The notes beneath the pieces are model-generated. The model searched no databases and was not told the origin of the DNA. It saw only the letters and a program-made list of their open reading frames with translations. A stretch of 64,000 nt of DNA from Pedobacter cryoconitis (GTDB lineage: Bacteria > Bacteroidota > Bacteroidia > Sphingobacteriales > Sphingobacteriaceae). The stretch is from contig NZ_JACHCC010000001.1 of the NCBI RefSeq assembly GCF_014207135.1, forward strand, positions 558,001-622,000, read 5' to 3'. Position 1 is the first letter of the stretch, and every line of letters begins with the position of its first letter. Positions 8,885 to 17,372 of this stretch are shown piece by piece. Both the position numbers and the translations under genes were made by a program.

Positions 8885-9786
8885 GGAACAGTAGGGTATC
8901 CGTTATAACCTGCTGCACTGTGTTGGTTTTCCGGATTCGGGTAAACAGATTTTTTACCTTTAATTTTAATGATCCCATTATCATAAATGCTTACATAAGC
9001 CCAAAGTGGATCTTTGGTAGATGCGTATCCATCTCCAGCTTCCGCATGAGAAAACTGATAAGACATACTATTGATCTGTATATAGTGGATGTTATTGTAA
9101 ATATTATGGTAATCTTCATGATGATGTCCACTAAATACCAGTCTGATCTGATTAAATCCGGCCTTTTGATTTAACCTTTCAAAAATGAGCCGGATGAGAC
9201 TACCTTCTTTGATACCATCCTGGTCATTGTCAATTCCCTGATGGCAAAAGATAATGACGGGCAGTCTGGTATTTTCTATGTCTTTTTTCATCCAGTTGAT
9301 CTGTTCTTTACCAATTGATCTTGGATAAGCCTGGGATGTATCTCCCTGAGGCCTTTCATTACCGTTGAGCACCACAAAGTGATAACCATTCTGATCAAAT
9401 GAATAATATTTTCCTGTAGCTTTCCAGAAAGTTATCACCTGATCGTGGGTAAATCCGCCATCTGTGTCATGATTGCCCAGAACATGGTAACTGGGTTGCT
9501 TAAACTGGTCCCAGATCTCCATAAGCGGACGGTTTTTTTCTTTGGGCATGCAAAAATCACCCGTTTGAATTATAAAATGAGGTTTGAGCTGGTTCATCTC
9601 CTCAATAAAGGCTTGTAATCTCTTTTCTCCGTCTTTGATGAGATCGTGGTGCAAATCAGTACAAATTCCAAAATTGATCAGGACTTTACCTTTTTCAGTG
9701 TAAGGTACCATACCAAATGCTTTCGTAATACTGGTAGCTGCAATGCCAGCGATAGCTGATTGTTTTAGAAAGTTACGTCTTCTCAT
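8839..9786 (-). CDS. Calcineurin-like metallophosphoesterase with Tat-type signal
   Basis: Dimetal phosphoesterase motifs occur in the usual order: DLHHD near residue 45, QTGDFCMP, LGNHDTDGG, FCHQG and FSGHHHEDYH. The N-terminus from the ATG at 9786 is MRRRNFLKQSAIAGIAA, a classical twin-arginine signal, so export to the periplasm is likely. The frame opens earlier at a TTG (9804), but the ATG puts the RR motif at the very N-terminus and is preferred. It may hydrolyse phosphodiesters or phosphomonoesters. It converges on the transporter gene and overlaps it by 46 bp, so it belongs to a separate transcript. A link to phosphorus acquisition is tempting but unproven. Confidence 0.88.
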   Translation of the reverse strand: MRRRNFLKQSAIAGIAATSITKAFGMVPYTEKGKVLINFGICTDLHHDLIKDGEKRLQAFIEEMNQLKPHFIIQTGDFCMPKEKNRPLMEIWDQFKQPSYHVLGNHDTDGGFTHDQVITFWKATGKYYSFDQNGYHFVVLNGNERPQGDTSQAYPRSIGKEQINWMKKDIENTRLPVIIFCHQGIDNDQDGIKEGSLIRLIFERLNQKAGFNQIRLVFSGHHHEDYHNIYNNIHYIQINSMSYQFSHAEAGDGYASTKDPLWAYVSIYDNGIIKIKGKKSVYPNPENQHSAAGYNGYPTVPYISDRIISLRGDQP

Positions 9787-10007
9787 GATCTTAGGATAGG
9801 TCAATGGTTTGCTGGTTAATTCTTTTGTGTAGTAAAGCTAAATATTGTTTATTAATACTATACTAAAATAATATTAAATATTTGATAATTGCAACGAGGA
9901 GTTATATAATTCTGAATGAAAAATTTTTGCGCTATCTATCAGTATATGACCGGTTTATGTTGGGGTCATTTTCAGAAATATGAAATTAAAATACCATTAA
10001 AATTTTT

Positions 10008-10037
10008 CTTGATGTTTTAATCATTTTCTTATCTTTG
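10008..10037 (+). promoter_or_regulatory. Bacteroidota-type promoter for putative small RNA
   Basis: TATCTTTG at 10030-10037 matches the -7 element TAnnTTTG, with TTG at 10009-10011 and an 18-bp spacer. A transcript would start near 10044. No reading frame of coding character follows before a strong terminator at 10224-10258. Confidence 0.6.
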
Positions 10038-10043
10038 CAATGT

Positions 10044-10258
10044 TGCTCTGGTACGATAATCAATGTTTCTTAATGAAACAATCTTATGATCATCTGGTTA
10101 TCAGAGGGATGTCAGGATAAATAGCAAATATGTGGTGCTGAAGCCAGAATTATATATGGCTTTGAAGCCCTTCCAAAGGTCTAAAATAAGAGTCTGTACT
10201 CTTAGGTTAGTTAATAATTGATAGCAGATACGTCTGGTAAACGTATCTGCGCTTTTTC
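10044..10258 (+). ncRNA. Putative structured small RNA of about 215 nt (or attenuated leader)
   Basis: The stretch runs from a good promoter to an intrinsic terminator and lacks a convincing reading frame. It can fold into several local hairpins: TGTTTC/GAAACA (10064-10080), AAGCCA/TGGCTT (10141-10162) and TAAGAGT/ACTCTTA (10187-10204), then the terminator stem. It does not match 6S RNA, tmRNA, SRP RNA or any riboswitch consensus I can recall. It could be a free small RNA, or a leader with an attenuator for the NmrA-like gene at 10327. The boundaries are predicted from the promoter and terminator only. Confidence 0.4.
10224..10258 (+). terminator. Rho-independent terminator
   Basis: Perfect 10-bp stem GCAGATACGT (10224-10233) / ACGTATCTGC (10241-10250) with a 7-nt loop, followed by GCTTTTTCTC. 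It lies 69 bp before the start codon at 10327, so it ends a preceding transcript or attenuates the leader. Confidence 0.75.
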
Positions 10259-10326
10259 TCAAACTTTTAAGCGTTGCATTTGTTATTGCTAACAGCAAAT
10301 AATTTATAAATTAAATTATAAAACAG

Positions 10327-11202
10327 ATGTATATCGTAGTTGGAGCATCAGGACAGGTTGGATCAGCAGTTGTCCGAAATTTATTGCAAAGGGAGGTTCC
10401 TGTTAAAGGAATTGTTCACGATAGCCAAAAAGCCGGTAAGCTGGAGAAACAGGGGGCAAAGGTAACTGTTGCCGACGCTTTTGACTTGCCTGCCTTAACT
10501 GAGTGTTTTAAAGATGGTCATGTTTTGTTTGTAATTACTCCCGAAACCGGCCGGAACCAGGACGTTCTGAAAGATACACAGACTATCCTCGGAAATTATA
10601 GGGAGGCCATTAAAGGATCTTCAGTTAAAAAAATAATAGGACTTTCCTCTATCGGTGCCCAGCATGCCCAGGGTAAGGGAAATCTGGAAATGTCTTTTAT
10701 GCTGGAGCATGCCTTTGAAGGTTTGCCGGTTCATCAGGTATTTATCCGCCCTGCTTATTATTTCAGCAATTGGTTTATGAGCCTCGATCAGATTAAGGCC
10801 GAAGGTGTACTGTATACATTTTATCCATTAGATTTTGCTATTCCGATGATTTCCCCGCAGGATGTTGGTCAGATCATAGCGGAGATTATGGTGCATGAAG
10901 AAAGCGATAGTATAACTTATGAACTGGAGGGCCCTCAGGCTTATACTTCTGTTGAGGTAGCCAGTGCTTTTGCCAAAGCTTTAAATAAGGAGATCCGGGC
11001 AGTTCAGATCCCCAGGGATGAATGGGGAGTTGTTTTGCAAAAACTTGGTTTCTCTAAAAACGGGATCATGAATTTTGTTAAAATGACGGATGCAGTTATT
11101 GACGGAAGTGCTGTAGCTGAGAAACAGGGAATGGTAGCTGTTAAAGGGGCGACAACCTTACAGCAGTTTGTGGATCAGCGAATAGCAGAACTAAACGATT
11201 AA
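10327..11202 (+). CDS. NmrA-like NAD(P)-binding protein (atypical SDR)
   Basis: The N-terminal Rossmann motif GASGQVGSAV (residues 7-16) is followed by GIVHDSQKAGKLEKQGAKV and an ITPETG loop, as in NmrA/QOR2-type atypical short-chain dehydrogenases. The length of 291 residues is normal. Members are NAD(P)H-dependent quinone or sugar reductases, or redox-sensing regulators. There is no classical YxxxK pair in the usual place. It follows the putative small RNA/terminator unit by 69 bp, and its last 12 bp overlap the convergent response regulator gene. Confidence 0.87.
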   Translation: MYIVVGASGQVGSAVVRNLLQREVPVKGIVHDSQKAGKLEKQGAKVTVADAFDLPALTECFKDGHVLFVITPETGRNQDVLKDTQTILGNYREAIKGSSVKKIIGLSSIGAQHAQGKGNLEMSFMLEHAFEGLPVHQVFIRPAYYFSNWFMSLDQIKAEGVLYTFYPLDFAIPMISPQDVGQIIAEIMVHEESDSITYELEGPQAYTSVEVASAFAKALNKEIRAVQIPRDEWGVVLQKLGFSKNGIMNFVKMTDAVIDGSAVAEKQGMVAVKGATTLQQFVDQRIAELND

Positions 11203-11880
11203 TTTATAGCCGATTCCCCTGATATTAACGATCTGGATATCCGGATCATTTTTCAAGTGTCCCCTTATTTTTGTAATAAACACATCCATACTCCGGGCAT
11301 TGAAAAATGTATCTTCACCCCAGAGTTGCTCTAAAACAGATTTTCTTTCCAATACCTGATTTTTGTTTTCGATCAGCAGTTTCAGGAGGGAGGATTCGCG
11401 GAATGATAGTTTGACCACCTGGGTATTGTTCCTCAGTTCCTGGGACGTAGAATTAAAAGAAAAAATTCCGACTGTACATTTGAGTTCTTCGGTATTTGGA
11501 GATACCTTTTGCAGTGGTCTTCTGAGTAAAGAATGAATCCTCACAATAAGCTCCTCCATACTGAATGGCTTTTTAAGATAATCGTTCCCACCTATTTCAA
11601 ATCCTTTAACCACATCTTCAGTAAGAGAACGTGCGGTCAGAAAGATGATTGGTGTTGCTGAATTTATTTTCCTGATATCGGCAGTCAGGGAGAAACCGTC
11701 CATCTCGGGCATACTGACATCAAATACGCAGATATCCGGTTGATATTCCCGGAATACGGAATAGGCTTTAGTTCCGTTTTCTACAAATTTCACCTCGAAA
11801 TTTCTGGTTTCCAGGCTCTCTTTAATGATCCTCCCCAGAAAGGGCTCGTCTTCTGCCAGTAATATTTTGATTTTCTCCAT
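11191..11880 (-). CDS. OmpR/PhoB-type response regulator
   Basis: The receiver domain (1-120) has the acidic pair E10-D11, phospho-acceptor D54 (VFDVSMPEMDG), T/S switch (FLTARS) and lysine (YLKKPF). The C-terminal winged helix (about 130-229) has the PhoB pattern ending IVNIRGIGYKLIV. It lies 2 bp downstream of the histidine kinase gene in the same orientation, so the two form one system. Such regulators bind repeats near target promoters; the nearest candidate target is not obvious. Confidence 0.93.
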   Translation of the reverse strand: MEKIKILLAEDEPFLGRIIKESLETRNFEVKFVENGTKAYSVFREYQPDICVFDVSMPEMDGFSLTADIRKINSATPIIFLTARSLTEDVVKGFEIGGNDYLKKPFSMEELIVRIHSLLRRPLQKVSPNTEELKCTVGIFSFNSTSQELRNNTQVVKLSFRESSLLKLLIENKNQVLERKSVLEQLWGEDTFFNARSMDVFITKIRGHLKNDPDIQIVNIRGIGYKLIV

Positions 11881-11882
11881 GA

Positions 11883-13331
11883 TTATTGTAAAAGTTTAAT
11901 TGTAAAGTGGGTCCCCTGATCAGGTGTATTATTTAAGGTAATACTGCCATTGTGCATTTGTATAATCGTGGCTACATAACTTAAACCCAGGCCAAATCCA
12001 CTTACTTTGGCCAGGTCACCAGTAGGTACCCTGAAGAATTTTTCAAATATCTTATTTTGATATTGTTTGGGGATACCTACACCATGATCACCAAATTCAA
12101 TGATAAAGGCTGTCTCTTCTTTTCTGCAACTTATTTCTATCAGTGGATGTTCACCGGCATATTTAATACTGTTGTCTATCAGGTTGTAGATGACACCCGA
12201 GAGGTGAGTTTTATCTGCTTTAATCGAATAATCTGGTTCTGCGGAATTGAAAACTAGTTTGGCTCCTTTGTTCTTCAGCATTAGTTGCATATTGTTAATG
12301 ACCTCTTCAATTAAGGCAACTACATTAATCTGCTGCAAGTTTAAACTCACCTCACTGCGTTCAAAAGCAGCTAGTTTGAGCACTTTCTCGACCATCTCCG
12401 CTACTCTTTTAATTTCACTCTCACAGATATCCAGGTATTCAGCAGCCAGTTCAGGTTTACGCAGTACATCGAAATTTTTCATGGCTTCTATTCCCAGTGC
12501 TACTGTAGTGATCGGGGTTTTAAACTCATGCGTCATATTATTGATAAAATCACTTTTAATCTCAGCGACCTTTTTTTGTTGAAAGATAGTCCGGAGCATA
12601 TAAATAAATGAACAGGAGACCATAATCAGGATCAAAGTGGAAGCGAGTAAAATCCACTGCATTTTCCGGAAATAATACTGATTGTCCGACTCAATGGCTA
12701 ATTGCATCACATAAGGGGTCATCAAACCAACTCTGATCGGTACTTCTTTTGCTTTGATTTGTTTGAATAATTGCGGCTGATCTATATAGATACCTCCTTT
12801 TTTATTGGAATTGGATAGTTTCAAAGCGTACCTTGAAGAGATTCCCTTTGTTTTAAATAATGAATCCAGTCTATGACGTAAAGAAGGGACCTGGGACTTT
12901 AAAGTAGCAGCTATATAGGTAGAATCTGTATTAACGGTGAATAGTTTTGATTTTGAATCTTTTGTTCCTGATTTTTTATTTAGAGAGTCCTTTGTGTCTT
13001 TTGTTGTTGAGGAATCAGTCATTGCAAGCGTAATAGTCAGGCCTGTTTTATGTTTTTTACCCTGTTCATCAGACATGGAGAGTAATAATCTGCTCAATTT
13101 AGCAATCATCCCTGAAGTATAAACTTTACTGGAATCTCCGTAAATGCCATGTTGTATAGCCTCATTAAAGACAACGGCATTACTATTCTGTTCCAGTACA
13201 GTCGCTATATCTCTTTTAAACTGATCCATCGAGATCTTATAGGAGTTATTCAGCCAGAAAGCCTGTAACAGGAATATCCCTATCAGAGAGAGCCCCATTA
13301 TACCTATAATAAATCTTAGTTTTTTCTTCAT
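11883..13331 (-). CDS. Sensor histidine kinase
   Basis: A membrane sensor of 482 residues with a first membrane helix (about 7-27), a periplasmic domain of about 200 residues containing a low-complexity Ser/Thr/Lys stretch (about 106-130), and a second helix (about 228-250). The phospho-acceptor His is in NNMTHEFKTPI near residue 270. The ATP-binding boxes follow: LIDNSIKYA (N), DHGVGIP (G1), GFGLGLSYV (G2). It is transcribed just ahead of its response regulator. The sensed signal is unknown, since the periplasmic part has no recognised domain. Confidence 0.93.
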   Translation of the reverse strand: MKKKLRFIIGIMGLSLIGIFLLQAFWLNNSYKISMDQFKRDIATVLEQNSNAVVFNEAIQHGIYGDSSKVYTSGMIAKLSRLLLSMSDEQGKKHKTGLTITLAMTDSSTTKDTKDSLNKKSGTKDSKSKLFTVNTDSTYIAATLKSQVPSLRHRLDSLFKTKGISSRYALKLSNSNKKGGIYIDQPQLFKQIKAKEVPIRVGLMTPYVMQLAIESDNQYYFRKMQWILLASTLILIMVSCSFIYMLRTIFQQKKVAEIKSDFINNMTHEFKTPITTVALGIEAMKNFDVLRKPELAAEYLDICESEIKRVAEMVEKVLKLAAFERSEVSLNLQQINVVALIEEVINNMQLMLKNKGAKLVFNSAEPDYSIKADKTHLSGVIYNLIDNSIKYAGEHPLIEISCRKEETAFIIEFGDHGVGIPKQYQNKIFEKFFRVPTGDLAKVSGFGLGLSYVATIIQMHNGSITLNNTPDQGTHFTIKLLQ

Positions 13332-13430
13332 TTAAAACAAATTTACAATTATCCTTTGTGGTTTAATTAAGTGTTAACACTGTTTAACACTCAATAACTC
13401 TGAATAACAAAACTCTGGTGATTAGTGATA

Positions 13431-13438
13431 TACCTTTG
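13431..13438 (+). promoter_or_regulatory. TAnnTTTG -7 element before a small ORF
   Basis: TACCTTTG matches the Bacteroidota -7 consensus. No TTG is present at the -33 position. It would start transcription about 16 nt before the small ORF at 13460, which the DinB-like gene follows. Confidence 0.45.
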
Positions 13439-13459
13439 TTGAAGTTAAACTTAATCAAA

Positions 13460-13591
13460 ATGAAGTATTTAATTAAATCTATAGTCCTGATTTCATTAAT
13501 CTGTTCACAGGTAGTGGTGGAACAAAGGACAAATTCAGCAGGAAGTTATCTGATAATCAGAATCAATATTCCTTTGAGATCAATTAAATAG
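13460..13591 (+). CDS. Putative small peptide with signal-like N-terminus, 43 aa
   Basis: A short ORF reading MKYLIKSIVLISLICSQVVV and ending PLRSIK. Lys residues followed by a hydrophobic run of about 13 residues look like a signal peptide or a single membrane helix. A TACCTTTG promoter element lies 21 bp upstream, and the DinB-like gene starts 28 bp downstream on the same strand, so it may be a real leader gene of that transcript. There is no recognised family. It could also be a chance ORF. Confidence 0.35.
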   Translation: MKYLIKSIVLISLICSQVVVEQRTNSAGSYLIIRINIPLRSIK

Positions 13592-13619
13592 GTAGCTTTA
13601 TTGGCTAGTCATTTAATTC

Positions 13620-14105
13620 ATGAAAGATAAATACAGAACCGGTGCCAAGGGTGCTCTGCTTGACGAATACGAAAAAGCAATTGCTGAACTGATCGATTGT
13701 ATAGCATCCGTTTCGGATAAAAATCTGATTGCTGTTGTTGATGAAACAACGACAGATCCTGATTGTAAATCTATTCAGGCTATCCTAGCGCATGTTGTCC
13801 GGTCAGCTTATAGTTATGCAATCTATATTGAACATTTAAAAGGGGGGAGCTCTGTCAGACCTGAGAAACAATATTATTCTTTAGCTGATGAATATATCAA
13901 GGATTTGAACGAGGCATTCGAATTCACCCAAGGTGTCTTTAATGAAATAAAGAATAATGAGTTAGAGGAATTTGATAGTGCAAAGAAGATCAGCACGGCC
14001 TGGGGACAGTGTTATGATATTGAGCAATTAATGGAGCATGCCATAGTTCATATCTTAAGGCACAGGCGGCAGATTGAAAAGTTTAAAATACTGCTGGAAA
14101 ATTAA
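13620..14105 (+). CDS. DinB-superfamily four-helix protein
   Basis: A 161-residue all-helical protein. Candidate metal ligands of the DinB/YfiT fold are the His of ILAHVV near residue 59 and the HxxxH-like pair in EHAIVHILRHRRQIEKF at the C-terminus. Family members are metal-binding proteins, some being thiol (bacillithiol or mycothiol) transferases; most are uncharacterised. It converges with the efflux operon, with a 12-bp gap. Confidence 0.75.
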   Translation: MKDKYRTGAKGALLDEYEKAIAELIDCIASVSDKNLIAVVDETTTDPDCKSIQAILAHVVRSAYSYAIYIEHLKGGSSVRPEKQYYSLADEYIKDLNEAFEFTQGVFNEIKNNELEEFDSAKKISTAWGQCYDIEQLMEHAIVHILRHRRQIEKFKILLEN

Positions 14106-14117
14106 ATCTTTAGACCC

Positions 14118-17100
14118 TTATTTTTCCTCATGCTGAGCTTTTGCTTCAGCAATATCGTATTCTAATTCTGCGTCTATGTTCTGTTCTTCCACTTTCTTTG
14201 CTTTTTCTATCAACTCTTCATGGTGCTCCTTGAGCCATTTTAATTGCTTTTTACCATAAGAGAACCGGGTTAATAAAACAAAAAGAACGGGTACTATAAA
14301 AATCGAGATGGTGGAAGATGCGATCATACCACCCAATACAGTTATTCCAATCGTATTACGGGCTACAGCACCTGCTCCGGTAGCGAATACCAATGGTAAA
14401 ACACCCAGAATAAAGGCCATAGAAGTCATGATAATAGGACGCAGACGTAAACGGACGGCTTCGAGGGTAGACTGAATCAGATCTTCTCCCAGATCTACTC
14501 TGATCTTGGCAAATTCTACAATCAGGATTGCATTTTTAGCGGACAAACCAATTAAAGTAATCAACCCTATCTGCGCATAGACATTGTTGGTCAGCGGAGG
14601 GATGAAAGTAAGAGCCAGGATAGCACCAAAAGCACTGACCGGTACAGCGAGCATAACTGAAAATGGAACTGACCAGCTCTCGTAAAGTGCAGCGAGGAAG
14701 AGGAATACAAAGAGTATAGAGAAGCTGAAGATATAAATGGTCGTAGAGCCGGCTTTGATCTCTTCATAACTTAAACCTGAGAATTCGTAGGTATAACCCC
14801 GTGGTAAAGATTTTTCGGCCAGCGCTTTCAGGGCTTCAATTCCCTGACCTGTACTGTAGCCTGGAGGGGTTGAGCCATCTACCTCAGCAGAACGGAAAAT
14901 ATTAAAGTGTGTAATCAGTGGGGCTGCCTCTGTCGGTTTATAGGTAATGACTGCACTTAAGGGAACCATCTCACCAGTCTGGTTACGGACATAATATTTA
15001 TTCATATTGGTGATTAAAGACCGATAAGTTGTATCGGCTTGTACCACAACATGGTAAGTGCGGTTGTAGAGGGTAAAGTTGTTGACGAACAGACTACCCA
15101 TGTAAGCTTGCATGGTATTAAAAACATCAGGGATATTGACACCTAGTTTTTCGCATTTTTCACGGTCTACGGTCAGCTCAAAGCTGGGGGTATGTGCTGA
15201 AAAATAACTGAAGGCACTGGCTATAGCCGGAATCTGATGGGCGTCGGCGACAAATTTTTTGACTACTTTTTCAAAAGTATGAATATCATCGGTGGCATTT
15301 CCCTGTTCTATCTGCATACTGAAACCGGCAGCCTGCCCGATACCTCTGATTGGAGGAGGAGGGATCACAACTACATTGGCATTTTTGATACCGGCTTTTG
15401 CAATTCTTTTTTTAAGGACATCCATGATACCCGGGATCCTTGTTTTTGGTGAGGTACGTTCATCCCAGGGCTGGAGCATGCAAAATATACTTCCGTTATT
15501 TGAATTGGCCCCACCATTCAGAATGTTAAGCCCTGAAAGAGCCGTATAATGTTTGACCCCAGGAGTAGAGCCTACAATTTTCATGAGTTTAGAGATGAGT
15601 TTCACCGACTGGGTGGTCGAGGATGCCTCTGGAAGCTGATAGGTGACATATAAACGGCCATCGTCTTCAGAAGGGACGAAACCGGAGGGTTTAAATTTAA
15701 ACAGGAAGTAGGCACCTGCGCAGATACAGGCAAGCAGGATAATAATCAGTCTTGAATTTTTGATACTTCTTTTAACGCCATTGGCATATTTGAAAGTAAT
15801 CCGGTCAAACCAGGTATTAAAATAATAGAAAAATTTATCGAGCCATTTAGACTGTTTGTCTATATGTGTGGGTTTTAACAATAAGGTACAAAGTGCAGGG
15901 GTTAAGGATAAAGCAATAAATGAAGATATAATCACAGATATAGCAATGGTAATAGCGAACTGCTGATACAGGTGGCCCACGATACCTGGAATAAATCCAA
16001 CCGGTACAAATACTGAGGCTAATATCAGGGCAATTGCAATAACGGGCCCTGAGATATCTTTCATTGCCCGGTAAGTAGCTTCTTTGGCCGACATCCCCTG
16101 TTCATCAATATAATGCTGTACGGCCTCGACCACAATAATGGCATCATCCACTACAATACCGATAGCGAGCACAAAACCAAACATGGTCAGGGTATTGATG
16201 GTAAAACCCAGGGGAATAAAGAAACAAAAAGTACCCAGGATAGATACTGGGATAGCCAATATCGGGATGATGGTAGAACGCAGGTTTTGTAGAAATAGAA
16301 ATACAACAATAGCTACCAGACCCAATGCTTTGAGTAGGGTACCCAATACTTCCTGCATGGATACCTTGATGATCGTCACTGACTCAAAAGGGACTTTATA
16401 GTCTACATCTGCTGGGAATGATTTCTTTAATTTAGCCAGCTCAGCATAAACATTATCTGCGGTTTGCAAAGCATTACTACCAGGACTTTGAAAGATCTGA
16501 AGAATGGAAGTCCTTTTGCCATCCACAAATGAGTTACTTGAAAAAGTGAATTTACCAAGTTCTATTCTGGCTACATCTTTTAAATAAATGAGCTGACCGG
16601 TAGAAGGAATGGTTTTGACAATGACCTTCTCATATTGCGGAACGGTATTGAGCATACCGTTGACCAATATTCCGGTTTCAAAATTCTGTGCAGAGCGCTG
16701 CGGTGGAGCACCCGCAGAACCGGCAGCTACGTAGACATTCTGTGCATTCAGCGCTGCAGTTACATCTGCGGGCGTTAAACCATAGGAAGCCATTTTATCT
16801 GGGTTCATCCAGATACGCATACTAAAGTTATCTGTACGGGTACTGACATCTCCTACACCAGGAACACGTAAAATGGCATCCTGTATAAAGACGTTGGTAT
16901 AGTTATCCAGAAAAGTAATATTATGACTGCCTTTGGGAGAATAGATAGCAATCATCATCAGCATATCCGGGTTCCGGGCACGGACCGTTAAACCTAGTTT
17001 ACTGACTACTGAAGGTAATAAAGGGGCCGCAATACCTACACGGTTCTGAACGTTTAATGCCGATATATGTACATTGGTACCGATGTTAAAGGTGATCTTG

Positions 17101-17372
17101 ACGTTCATCCCTCCGCTATTGGTACTGGTACTCTGCATATACTCCATTCCTGGCGTACCATTTACTTGTTCTTCAATTGGCGTAGCAACAGTTTGTTCGA
17201 CCGTTTGTGCATCGGCACCTGTATAGGAACCGGTCACTGAAACGGTAGGCGGGGAAATATCCGGATACTGATCGACTGCAAGATTGTTCATACAGATCAA
17301 TCCAGAGATCATCAATACCACTGATATGACAATCGCTGTTACAGGCCTTTTGATAAATGTATTGGCTATCAT
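14118..17372 (-). CDS. RND efflux pump inner-membrane subunit (HAE1 family), second copy
   Basis: A full-length AcrB-type transporter of 1084 residues. It starts MIANTFIKRPVTAIVIS, a typical first helix. The proton-relay residues are visible: adjacent Asp pair in GIVVDDAIIVVEAVQ (about 400-415) and the Lys in GLSAKNAILIVEFAK (about 945). The C-terminal tail is acidic. Its ATG overlaps the stop of the upstream paralog by 4 bp (ATGA), so translation is coupled. It is the last gene of the operon TolC-like protein, adaptor, RND, RND. Whether the pumps form homotrimers or a mixed trimer, as MdtB/MdtC do, cannot be told. Confidence 0.95.
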   Translation of the reverse strand: MIANTFIKRPVTAIVISVVLMISGLICMNNLAVDQYPDISPPTVSVTGSYTGADAQTVEQTVATPIEEQVNGTPGMEYMQSTSTNSGGMNVKITFNIGTNVHISALNVQNRVGIAAPLLPSVVSKLGLTVRARNPDMLMMIAIYSPKGSHNITFLDNYTNVFIQDAILRVPGVGDVSTRTDNFSMRIWMNPDKMASYGLTPADVTAALNAQNVYVAAGSAGAPPQRSAQNFETGILVNGMLNTVPQYEKVIVKTIPSTGQLIYLKDVARIELGKFTFSSNSFVDGKRTSILQIFQSPGSNALQTADNVYAELAKLKKSFPADVDYKVPFESVTIIKVSMQEVLGTLLKALGLVAIVVFLFLQNLRSTIIPILAIPVSILGTFCFFIPLGFTINTLTMFGFVLAIGIVVDDAIIVVEAVQHYIDEQGMSAKEATYRAMKDISGPVIAIALILASVFVPVGFIPGIVGHLYQQFAITIAISVIISSFIALSLTPALCTLLLKPTHIDKQSKWLDKFFYYFNTWFDRITFKYANGVKRSIKNSRLIIILLACICAGAYFLFKFKPSGFVPSEDDGRLYVTYQLPEASSTTQSVKLISKLMKIVGSTPGVKHYTALSGLNILNGGANSNNGSIFCMLQPWDERTSPKTRIPGIMDVLKKRIAKAGIKNANVVVIPPPPIRGIGQAAGFSMQIEQGNATDDIHTFEKVVKKFVADAHQIPAIASAFSYFSAHTPSFELTVDREKCEKLGVNIPDVFNTMQAYMGSLFVNNFTLYNRTYHVVVQADTTYRSLITNMNKYYVRNQTGEMVPLSAVITYKPTEAAPLITHFNIFRSAEVDGSTPPGYSTGQGIEALKALAEKSLPRGYTYEFSGLSYEEIKAGSTTIYIFSFSILFVFLFLAALYESWSVPFSVMLAVPVSAFGAILALTFIPPLTNNVYAQIGLITLIGLSAKNAILIVEFAKIRVDLGEDLIQSTLEAVRLRLRPIIMTSMAFILGVLPLVFATGAGAVARNTIGITVLGGMIASSTISIFIVPVLFVLLTRFSYGKKQLKWLKEHHEELIEKAKKVEEQNIDAELEYDIAEAKAQHEEK

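Noticed and set aside
10044..10258. Identification as 6S RNA or a SAM riboswitch
   Set aside because: No long central-bubble hairpin and no matching conserved core were found.
10101..10298. 65-codon reverse-strand ORF
   Set aside because: It covers the hairpins and terminator of the putative small RNA, has no recognisable product and no promoter.
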